Assembly (NCBI GenBank): GCA_016934955.1
Contig: JAFGRY010000028.1
Span: forward strand, 25,663 to 89,662
DNA length: 64,000 nucleotides
Direction: 5' to 3'
Origin: a bacterium
GTDB taxonomy: Bacteria; Zhuqueibacterota; QNDG01; JAGLOF01
The position numbers and the translations under genes were made by a program. The notes beneath the pieces are model-generated. The model saw nothing but the letters and a program-made list of their open reading frames with translations. It was not told the origin of the DNA and made no database searches. Shown here piece by piece: positions 44,641 through 51,963 of this stretch (position 1 is the first letter of the stretch; each line of letters begins with the position of its first letter).

Positions 44641-44660
44641 CTTAAAAAATGTTAAAAACA
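44641..44660. promoter_or_regulatory. Two GTTAAAA-type boxes at 10-base spacing before the S41 gene
   Basis: CTTAAAAAAT (44641-44650) and GTTAAAAACA (44651-44660) are two consecutive 10-base units. They match the GTTAAAANNN units at 49296-49339 in front of the histidine kinase gene. Here they lie about 80 bases upstream of the S41 start, a fitting place for an activator site. Confidence 0.55.
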
Positions 44661-44714
44661 CGCTCGATTCCGTGAACAAGCGGTATCGGCTCCCGACTCA
44701 GACCCCGACACCGG

Positions 44715-46184
44715 TCAGGTCCGTACGTCATATCGTAAAAAGACAAAGAACCCGCCGCTCAGCATCACCGCGGTCAGCAGCAGCAGAATGATGAAATCGG
44801 ACAGTGCGGCCCGGAACACATCCGATATGTGTATCGCCGCGGAGGAAAAACGGGGTACATCAGCGGTATCGATGGTATTCTCGGGCTGTCCGGACGAAAA
44901 GGAGAGGCCTCCTGATGAGACTGAAATGGAAAATCCCGCCCGGTCATTGCCCGATTCCTCCGCTTTTTTAGCGCTGTAGGCAAGGAATTCCTCCTTGTAC
45001 CGTGCGATCTCACGCTCATATGTCTCCTTCATGCCGGAATGAGTCCCCGCGAGCTGCATGGAAGCGAGCTGATACGAGGATACGGGTGAAAAACGGGCGA
45101 GAAGAAACGCCAGTTCTTCCTGGGCAGCCTTTTTCAGACGCAGCTCATCCTCAACCGTTTTGGTAAAGGCGGCGATATCGGTCTGAACGGCCTTTCTTGC
45201 CTTGTCGGTCTCTTCCGTCCAGTCCCAGAGGTGTTCATCCCGGTAGGCTTGCCGTTCGGCTTCCGACATCCCTTCCGTGATGGTGTTCCGCTGCCGGAAA
45301 ACATCATTAAGATACTCCATGTACGAGTCCCATCGTTCGTCCGAGAAGGCATCGATGCGGCCGTCTATTTCTGCTATCGACGGAACCGGGATCATCCGGC
45401 CGGCGGTCATCATCCCCAGTCTCGGAATAATCAGGACAAAAAAGACCCAGACCATGAGCAGCCCGAGAAAGGACACGGCTGAATGCCGGGTGCATGCCGA
45501 CACGAAAATGCCGAGAGCGATGAAAAATGAAAAATAGAGCGTCGACACACCGATGAATGCACCGATGGCCGCCCAGTGGTTTCCGGTGACCGGTACGCCC
45601 GAAGCGATCACGACAAGCATGCCCGCCAGAACAGGGATAAGTAGGGGTACGACAAGTCCGAGCCATGATCCGATGTATTTTGCCGCGATATACTGTGTCC
45701 GGGATACTGCATTCGAAAAAATGAGCTGCAGTGTTCCCTGCTCCCGTTCTCCGTTCACTGCATTGAAGGTAAACAGAACGGCAAACAGCGACAGGACAAC
45801 CTGATAGATAAAACTCAAATCAAAAAATCTGAAAACAGCAAAAATGGGATCTTCAGAATAGTGACTCCGCTGCAGCCGTACGCTCTCCATTTCCGACACC
45901 GGTGAGAAACGGCCGATGTCATGGGTCACTCCCGATACAAAAATGTGCATCGGGTCCGGTTTACGGTACACCCGGGTGCCCAGTGAACGCCACGAGTAGC
46001 GCTCGGAAAGCACCTGATCTTCCAGACGTATCGCGGCGTCATAGCTGCGGACCGATGCCTTGTAATCCTGAATACCGATTATGATGCTGACCAGGATCAG
46101 CAGCGAGCAAATAATGAACGTACCCGGGAATTTCGGTCCGAAGAGGACATTTTTTAATTCTTTTTCCAGTAGTGTTCGAAACAT
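44715..46184 (-). CDS. ABC-2 type transporter permease, second of a duplicated pair
   Basis: The 489-residue protein starts at 46184 with GGAG upstream. A helix at residues 17-38 (FPGTFIICSLLILVSIIIGI), a long extracytoplasmic loop, five or so helices (DLSFIYQVVLSLFAVLFTFN to FLGLLMVWVFFVLIIPRLG), a second long soluble region and a last helix make up the DUF3526-type ABC-2 layout. NAVNGEREQGTLQLIFSNAV is the conserved cytoplasmic segment. It is a paralogue of the upstream permease: SEDPIFAVFRFFDL parallels NEDPVFAVFRFLDL there. With the ATPase gene it should form a heteromeric exporter. Confidence 0.85.
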   Translation of the reverse strand: MFRTLLEKELKNVLFGPKFPGTFIICSLLILVSIIIGIQDYKASVRSYDAAIRLEDQVLSERYSWRSLGTRVYRKPDPMHIFVSGVTHDIGRFSPVSEMESVRLQRSHYSEDPIFAVFRFFDLSFIYQVVLSLFAVLFTFNAVNGEREQGTLQLIFSNAVSRTQYIAAKYIGSWLGLVVPLLIPVLAGMLVVIASGVPVTGNHWAAIGAFIGVSTLYFSFFIALGIFVSACTRHSAVSFLGLLMVWVFFVLIIPRLGMMTAGRMIPVPSIAEIDGRIDAFSDERWDSYMEYLNDVFRQRNTITEGMSEAERQAYRDEHLWDWTEETDKARKAVQTDIAAFTKTVEDELRLKKAAQEELAFLLARFSPVSSYQLASMQLAGTHSGMKETYEREIARYKEEFLAYSAKKAEESGNDRAGFSISVSSGGLSFSSGQPENTIDTADVPRFSSAAIHISDVFRAALSDFIILLLLTAVMLSGGFFVFLRYDVRT

Positions 46185-46215
46185 ATCGTATCTCCGAAAA
46201 TGCCAGGGAAATGTT

Positions 46216-47634
46216 CTAGCGGACATCATAGCGTATGAACGCGACGAATGATCCGGCTAACAATAGGACAGTATAGAGGACAAGCAGCACCACATCAAAA
46301 AGCGCCCTGTTGACAAGCTCCCCCAGGGGAGGCTCGGAATACATGAATGTGGGCAGTTCATCCAGATCGATGGGTTTTTCCTCTTCCTCGCCGTCACCGA
46401 CGCGCACTGCCATGACGACCATACCGGAACTCTGATTCATCCCTGTTTTTTCTTTCTTGAACTGTCCGTATGTCTTCTGATACCCGGCGGCCTCACTGCT
46501 GAAATGGGATTTCAGTTCCAGCGACGTATTGGCAAGATAGGTCGCCGCCAGAGAGAATACCGCCCCGGGAGAAATGCGGCTCAGACCGAACGCAAGCTGC
46601 TCCTGCTGCCGCTGCTTCATGGTCCGGCCTTCATTCAGGCGGGCATTGAACTCGTCGATGTTGTCATCCCGTTTTTCAGATAGTTCAGACATCAACCGGG
46701 TAAAACCCTGCACCACTTCCTGGGTAGACGCTCCCTCGGGGGCTTTGTATGAACTCATCGCTTCCCGATCCTCGCGCCAGAGCTGAGCCCGGTATTGACT
46801 CTTTTGATGTGAAAGTTCATCCACGGACGGAACCGCTACCGCCCGCCCGGCGAGCAGGACGGCGCTACGCGGAATGATCAGCACAATGAAAATCCATGAG
46901 ATCAGCAAAACGAGAAATGAGGTAGCCGACCGATGGGTCATCACGGATACGAAGAGAGAGAGACTGAGAAAAAAGCCGAAATAGAGCAGACCGGCGCCGA
47001 TGATGAGAAACAGTCTCACGTACTCCTCACCGGTCAATTGGACCCCCATAAGCGGCAGCATGAGGCAGCCCAGCAGAATGGGGATCATCAGCGGCACCGC
47101 AACCGCGGAGAAGCTGCCGATCCACTTCCCCAGAAGATAGGTGCTTCGCGGCAGGGCATTGGAAAACTGCAGCTTCAGCGTTCCCCGCTCTTTCTCTCCG
47201 TTCACCGCGTCATAAGCAAAAAGAATCGCGAACAGCGAGAGCACGATGGTGAACACGAACTGCAGATCGAGAAACCGGAAGACAGCGAATACCGGATCTT
47301 CGTTGTAGCGGCTGTGCTCCGCGGTCAGTTCCCCCCGGCCGCTCATCTCTATGGTTCTTCCAATGTCGTTGGAAATGCCGTTCACCAGCGATTCCAGGGG
47401 TTTGGGAGGAAGAAAGATGCGATGATCATTTACCCGCATCCAGTCGGTGAGACCCTCCATTTTCCGCAGATTCTGCGCCCGGGCGGCCTCATACCTGGAC
47501 ACGTTCATTTTGTGGTTCTGAACGCCGACAAAAAAAGTCAGCAGGATCAGCACCGCGCACACGCCGAAACTGACCGCGAATTTGGTCGATCCGATGATCT
47601 CTTTCAGTTCTTTTTTAATGATAAGCGTAATCAT
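46216..47634 (-). CDS. ABC-2 type transporter permease, first of a duplicated pair
   Basis: The 472-residue product from the ATG at 47634 shows the same layout: helix 1 (FAVSFGVCAVLILLTFFVGV), soluble loop, LQFVFTIVLSLFAILFAYDA, AVNGEKERGTLKLQFSNALP, then helices, a long charged region and a C-terminal helix (ALFDVVLLVLYTVLLLAGS). The two permeases align along their whole length, so a tandem duplication made them. The ATPase gene is directly upstream (47-base gap), the second permease 31 bases downstream. Substrate unknown. Confidence 0.85.
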   Translation of the reverse strand: MITLIIKKELKEIIGSTKFAVSFGVCAVLILLTFFVGVQNHKMNVSRYEAARAQNLRKMEGLTDWMRVNDHRIFLPPKPLESLVNGISNDIGRTIEMSGRGELTAEHSRYNEDPVFAVFRFLDLQFVFTIVLSLFAILFAYDAVNGEKERGTLKLQFSNALPRSTYLLGKWIGSFSAVAVPLMIPILLGCLMLPLMGVQLTGEEYVRLFLIIGAGLLYFGFFLSLSLFVSVMTHRSATSFLVLLISWIFIVLIIPRSAVLLAGRAVAVPSVDELSHQKSQYRAQLWREDREAMSSYKAPEGASTQEVVQGFTRLMSELSEKRDDNIDEFNARLNEGRTMKQRQQEQLAFGLSRISPGAVFSLAATYLANTSLELKSHFSSEAAGYQKTYGQFKKEKTGMNQSSGMVVMAVRVGDGEEEEKPIDLDELPTFMYSEPPLGELVNRALFDVVLLVLYTVLLLAGSFVAFIRYDVR

Positions 47635-47681
47635 ATTCACTCCGGATAGCATGAAACATCGGGTTCTTGTCTGCAGAGGGC

Positions 47682-48437
47682 TCAGGCGCGCCTGAGCTCC
47701 GCCAGTCCGGACATATAATCGAGATAGAGTTTCTCCAGACTCTCATGCTCCAGCTCTTTGCGCGTCCGCTTCATGACCAGCCTGCCCTCTTTCATGATCC
47801 CGACCACGTCCGCGGCTGCTTTTGCCCGGAAAATGTCGTGTGAGGACATGAGGATCGTTTTGCCTTCATCCTTGAGTTTAAGCAGCAGGTCGATAAATTC
47901 ATGTCCAGCCTTGGGATCGAGGCCCGACGTCGGCTCATCCAGCAGGATAGCCGGGGCATCCTTGAGAATGGCGATGGCGATGCCGCATTTCTGACGCATT
48001 CCCTTGGAGAATGTCTTCAGCTTGTTGTCATGGCTCTCTTCCTGGAGTCCGACCCGCCGCAGGACGTCACGGTAATCATCCTTCGTATACCCGGTTCTCC
48101 CGCCCAGCCTGGCGAAGAAATCGAGATTCTGTACGGCGGTGAAGCCGGGATAGAGCATGACGTTCTCCGATACATAGGCCAGCCGCTGTTTTGCTTCCAG
48201 CGGGGCTTTGTGAACGGTGATGCCGTTGACTCTGGCTTCACCGTCCGTGGGATCGATGAAATTGAGAAAAATATTGATCGCCGTCGTTTTCCCCGCGCCG
48301 TTTGCCCCCAGAAGCATGAAAATTTCGCCGGGATTGATGGAAAAGTTGACATGGTCAAGGGCCAGATGCCCGTCTTCATACCGTTTGGTCAGATCGACCG
48401 CTTCCAGCATCGGTGAGGATGATTGTATGGTATTCAT
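47682..48437 (-). CDS. ABC transporter ATP-binding protein for the permease pair
   Basis: The 251-residue ATPase starts at 48437. Walker A LGANGAGKTTAIN, Q-loop YVSENVMLYPGF, signature TFSKGMRQKCGIAIA (a variant of LSGGQ, as in many ABC-2 exporters) and Walker B AILLDEPTSGLD are clear. It belongs to the CcmA/GldA-like group that pairs with ABC-2 permeases. It sits between the PDZ gene and the permeases, 25 bases after the former. Confidence 0.92.
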   Translation of the reverse strand: MNTIQSSSPMLEAVDLTKRYEDGHLALDHVNFSINPGEIFMLLGANGAGKTTAINIFLNFIDPTDGEARVNGITVHKAPLEAKQRLAYVSENVMLYPGFTAVQNLDFFARLGGRTGYTKDDYRDVLRRVGLQEESHDNKLKTFSKGMRQKCGIAIAILKDAPAILLDEPTSGLDPKAGHEFIDLLLKLKDEGKTILMSSHDIFRAKAAADVVGIMKEGRLVMKRTRKELEHESLEKLYLDYMSGLAELRRA

Positions 48438-48462
48438 TGTAAGGGAACCCCGTATCTGTTGG

Positions 48463-49221
48463 TTATTGTCTGAACTGGACACTTCTGACCACCGCATTGG
48501 GCTTGTCATAGCGTACCGTGCGCTCTTCACCGTTTCTGTTCAGCAAAATGGTCATGGCAGCGCCTGCTTCGATTGCGGTGTAAGCGGCCATAAAGGGTTT
48601 GAGCGACTCCATGGATTCACCGTTGAGGGACAGTATCCGGTCCCCTTTCTGAATGTCTATATCGCCCAGCACCTGATGCATATAGGGGAGCAGCTCGTTG
48701 ACGACCAGAGAACCTCCTTTTTCTCCAACCAGGTATCCTCCGGCGTTAAATCCGTCTCCTCCCGTATACACGGCGGTGTGCTGGTCCGATGTTCCGGTGC
48801 CGCCGAACGTGCGGGTCATAACCCGTGTCCCCCGGGGCATATCCGCAGGATCGATTTTTGAAAAGGTCACGAAAAACGGATCTTCTCCCCGTCTGACTGC
48901 CATTTTGATTTCGCTCTTCGGCTCGAGCCCGTCATAGATGTCGTGAAATTCCTGCATCGTTTTGATCCGTTTCCCGTTCAGTCCCATCACCACGTCATCT
49001 TTCTTCAGATCCACTTTCTGCCCACCTTCCGGCAGTGTGTTATTGATCTCGCGCATCACTTTGACCATGCCCTTTTCTTCGATGAGGATGACGTTCGCCT
49101 CCGGAAGGATAGCACTTGTGGATCTGTCAAACGTCATGCTCCGCACTTCCTGGGCCCACGCAGGCTTCAGGGCTGCAGCGGTCATGATAACCATGCACAG
49201 GATACTCAGGGTCTTTTTCAT
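48463..49221 (-). CDS. Exported protein with two PDZ-like domains
   Basis: The 252-residue product starts at 49221 (GGAGG upstream) with a signal peptide (TLSILCMVIMTAAALKPAWA). The region about 60-120 (VDLKKDDVVMGLNGKRIKTM, KSEIKMAVRRGEDPFFVTF) and the region about 165-245 (IQKGDRILSLNGESMESLK, AGAAMTILLNRNGEERTVRY) each have the GDxIxxxNG core of PDZ domains. No protease domain is attached. It is the first gene of the ABC operon and faces the histidine kinase gene, so it may sense or present envelope substrates to the exporter or the S41 protease. Confidence 0.8.
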   Translation of the reverse strand: MKKTLSILCMVIMTAAALKPAWAQEVRSMTFDRSTSAILPEANVILIEEKGMVKVMREINNTLPEGGQKVDLKKDDVVMGLNGKRIKTMQEFHDIYDGLEPKSEIKMAVRRGEDPFFVTFSKIDPADMPRGTRVMTRTFGGTGTSDQHTAVYTGGDGFNAGGYLVGEKGGSLVVNELLPYMHQVLGDIDIQKGDRILSLNGESMESLKPFMAAYTAIEAGAAMTILLNRNGEERTVRYDKPNAVVRSVQFRQ

Positions 49222-49295
49222 TGTTTCCTCCATCGGTTTGTGCGATTCCTTACTATCTGACGAATGAAAATATTCAAATGTTTTACAATACCCCA

Positions 49296-49339
49296 GTTAA
49301 AACATGTTAGCGACCGTTAAAAAAGGTTAAAACGGGTTG
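49296..49339. promoter_or_regulatory. Five GTTA/GTTG boxes at exact 10-base spacing
   Basis: GTTAAAA at 49296, GTTAGCG at 49306, GTTAAAA at 49316 and 49326, and GTTG at 49336 follow a strict 10-base period in the divergent intergenic region. One helical turn per unit is the layout bound by OmpR-type regulators as stacked dimers. The adjacent regulator at 51145 is of that type. It can control both the kinase/regulator operon and the PDZ-ABC operon. Confidence 0.7.
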
Positions 49340-49364
49340 TTTTCCTCATAACTTTTCGTACATT
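49337..49364 (+). promoter_or_regulatory. Candidate promoter of the histidine kinase gene
   Basis: TTGTTT (49337-49342) and TACATT (49359-49364) are 16 bases apart. The ATG of the kinase is at 49371, 6 bases after the -10, so the transcript could be leaderless; no good Shine-Dalgarno is present (only AGG). The -35 touches the fifth GTTG box. Confidence 0.45.
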
Positions 49365-49370
49365 AGGCGT

Positions 49371-51152
49371 ATGAAACTGAACACGAACATGGTGCGGATC
49401 ATCAGCGCCGTCATCTTCTGCGCGCTGGCGGGGCTGATCTGGGTAGAGGTAACGCTGCTCAGGCGGGCGTACACGCTCGAGCTGCGCTCCTTCGAGCATA
49501 ACGTCAACAGCGCCCTCAGCAGCGTCGTACAGGAAGTCGAGAATCACGCGCTGTTGAGCACCATGGTGGAAATGTACCTGGAGGATGGCGACAGGGCAAT
49601 GACCCTCGACCGCATACTCGGCAGAAATCTCGCTCCGAAGGACACAGCCGCCTTCTCTGTATACAGGATACGGAATACCATGACCGTCCGGGCCGATTCA
49701 ATGCACCGGGTCACCGGAGACAGCCTCAGGGTCAGCTACGCCGCCGTGCCCGGTCACCTGGACGCAAAGGGACTCGCGGGAATCGCCGTCGACGGCCGGG
49801 AACTGGGGATTCACCTGGATGAACCCGCCCATGTCACGGTTCTCGTCACCGACTCCTCCGGCAGGGAGGTGCAGGAACTGGTGAACACGAACAAAGAGCG
49901 TGGATCTCACGCATTTACCCTTGGACCGGAGGCGAATGAGCAGTCCGGGGGATTTCTCAAGGTTATCATCGACACAACGGTCGGTTATTTCCGACCGCTG
50001 ACGGAATTATCCGCAGAGCCCCGGGTCCGGCCAGGTAAAAACGTCAGAAAAATGTTCATTTCAACAGTCTCCTCGGCATTCGACAGTACCGGAGCGCCCG
50101 GACTGTCCGAGCGCATCGATCCCGCCTTCCTCGATTCGGTGCTCACCGTTACCCTGCAGGATGCCGGGCTCCCGGAGGATGTGCACTATGCCGTCTATTC
50201 CCAGCCCCGTGATTCGCTGATTCTCAGGAAACCGCTCTCGCTCTCACCCTCCATACGGGAGTCGGCGTTCAAGGCACGGCTTTTCTCCTTCACCTTGAGC
50301 CAGAGCCGGTATACGCTCTACCTGCAGTTTCCGGGGAAACGGCTGTTTCTCATGAAACAGCTCATCGGAATCGCGGCGACCGCGCTTCTCTTCATCCTGA
50401 TGCTGGGAGGGGCGTTCATTTTCATTATCACCATGATGCTGGGCCAAAAACGGTTCTCGCAATCGCTGGTCGATTTCATCAACAACATGACCCACGAATT
50501 CAAGACACCGATCTCGACCATCTCCCTGGTGAGTGAAACCATGATCAAGCCGGAAGTGATAAAGGATCGAAAGCGGCTGGAAAAATACAGCCGGGTGATC
50601 AGGGACGAAAACATGCGCATGCGCGGGCAGGTGAACAAAATCCTCCAGATGGCGGAGCTGGAGCAGGGAGAGATAGGCCTCAGGCAGGATCGAATCGACA
50701 TGCACGCGCTCATCACCACGGCAGCCGGCAATTTCACGATACAGGCGGAAAACCGCAAAGGAGAGATTACGCTCTCCCTTGCGGCCGACCGTTTCACTAT
50801 CTACGGGGACCGCGACCACCTGATGAACATACTCAGCAATCTGCTCGACAACGGATTAAAATACAATACGAACGCGCCGCGCCTGACTGTCGCGACCCGG
50901 GACGCCGGCTCATCGCTGGTCATTACCGTCTCGGATAACGGAATCGGGATCGCGCCGGAACATATACGCCGCGTATTCGAAAAATATTACCGGGTACCCA
51001 CCGGCAATCTGCACGATGTCAAGGGATTCGGGCTCGGGCTGAGCTACGTCAAATTGATGGTGGAGGCTCACGGAGGGTCGATCAGGGTCGAGAGCCGGCC
51101 CGCGAAGGGTGCTCAGTTTACCATAACGCTGCCGGCGGCACACGATGAGTGA
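49371..51152 (+). CDS. Sensor histidine kinase with large periplasmic domain
   Basis: The 593-residue kinase has membrane helices at about 8-30 and 330-357 with a 300-residue periplasmic sensor between. Residues about 148-200 (PAHVTVLVTDSSGREVQEL, then ERGSHAFTLGP) look like a FlgD-type/T9SS-tail-like beta-sandwich, an unusual sensor part. His375 in NMTHEFKTPIS is the phospho-acceptor; the HATPase boxes are NLLDNGLKYN, DNGIGIAPEH and GFGLGLSYVKLM. The response regulator gene overlaps its end by 8 bases. Confidence 0.92.
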   Translation: MKLNTNMVRIISAVIFCALAGLIWVEVTLLRRAYTLELRSFEHNVNSALSSVVQEVENHALLSTMVEMYLEDGDRAMTLDRILGRNLAPKDTAAFSVYRIRNTMTVRADSMHRVTGDSLRVSYAAVPGHLDAKGLAGIAVDGRELGIHLDEPAHVTVLVTDSSGREVQELVNTNKERGSHAFTLGPEANEQSGGFLKVIIDTTVGYFRPLTELSAEPRVRPGKNVRKMFISTVSSAFDSTGAPGLSERIDPAFLDSVLTVTLQDAGLPEDVHYAVYSQPRDSLILRKPLSLSPSIRESAFKARLFSFTLSQSRYTLYLQFPGKRLFLMKQLIGIAATALLFILMLGGAFIFIITMMLGQKRFSQSLVDFINNMTHEFKTPISTISLVSETMIKPEVIKDRKRLEKYSRVIRDENMRMRGQVNKILQMAELEQGEIGLRQDRIDMHALITTAAGNFTIQAENRKGEITLSLAADRFTIYGDRDHLMNILSNLLDNGLKYNTNAPRLTVATRDAGSSLVITVSDNGIGIAPEHIRRVFEKYYRVPTGNLHDVKGFGLGLSYVKLMVEAHGGSIRVESRPAKGAQFTITLPAAHDE

Positions 51153-51840
51153 AGGAAAGACAATTCTTCTCGTTGAAGACGATGTCAACCTCGGCATGGT
51201 CCTTCAGGAATCCCTGGAGATGACCGGGTTTACCGTTCTCCTGGCCAGGGACGGTGAAGAGGGGCTGGAACGGTACCGTGAACAGCCTGTGGATCTCTGC
51301 GTTCTCGACGTCATGCTTCCCAGGATGGACGGATTTGCCCTGGCCGCCGCCATCCGGGAGGACAGCGCCGACATACCGATTATCTTCCTCACCGCAAAGT
51401 CGCTGAAGGAAGACCGCATCGAAGGCTTCAGGCTGGGCGGAGACGATTATGTCACCAAGCCGTTCAGCATGGAAGAGCTGATTTTGAGAATTCAGGCGGT
51501 GCTGAAACGAAGCGGCGGGCCCGATCAGCAGCCCTCGCCCGACATGACGTACACCCTGGGTGAATACCGGTTCGACCCGCGGCACCGCGAGCTGTCCACA
51601 GGAGACGGCGTCAGAAAACTGACAGGCAAGGAATCGGAGCTGCTCAGGCTGCTCTGCGAATACCGGAACAGGCTGCTTCCCCGCGCCACCGCCCTGAAGC
51701 AGGTCTGGGGCGAGGATACGTTCTTCACGGGACGCAGCATGGATGTCTATATAACAAAATTACGAAAACACCTCGGCGGCGCAAAAAATGTCGAGATCAT
51801 CAATGTTCACGGCAAAGGCTTCAAGATGATCACCTCATGA
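51145..51840 (+). CDS. OmpR/PhoB-family response regulator
   Basis: The 231-residue protein has a receiver domain with acidic DD at 12-13, phospho-acceptor Asp55 (LCVLDVMLPRMDG) and Lys in DDYVTKPFS near 105, then a winged-helix DNA-binding domain (LTGKESELLRLLCEYRNRLLP, MDVYITKLRKHLGG, VHGKGFKM). Regulators of this type bind direct repeats about 10-11 bases apart, which fits the GTTAAAA arrays at 49296 and 44641. It is co-translated with the kinase. Confidence 0.95.
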   Translation: MSEGKTILLVEDDVNLGMVLQESLEMTGFTVLLARDGEEGLERYREQPVDLCVLDVMLPRMDGFALAAAIREDSADIPIIFLTAKSLKEDRIEGFRLGGDDYVTKPFSMEELILRIQAVLKRSGGPDQQPSPDMTYTLGEYRFDPRHRELSTGDGVRKLTGKESELLRLLCEYRNRLLPRATALKQVWGEDTFFTGRSMDVYITKLRKHLGGAKNVEIINVHGKGFKMITS

Positions 51841-51874
51841 ACAGCCGGGCCGCCATAGTCACCGCACAATTGTA

Positions 51875-51903
51875 TTGACATTTACCGTCTCATCTCCTAC
51901 CTT
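51875..51903 (+). promoter_or_regulatory. Sigma70-like promoter of the large repeat protein
   Basis: TTGACA (51875-51880) and TACCTT (51898-51903) are separated by 17 bases. The gene start is at 51964 with AAGGAGGT just upstream. Confidence 0.65.
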
Positions 51904-51963
51904 AGTACACCGGTTTTCAGCCGGACACTCATTCCCAAACATCCCGAATTCACAAGGAGGTCT

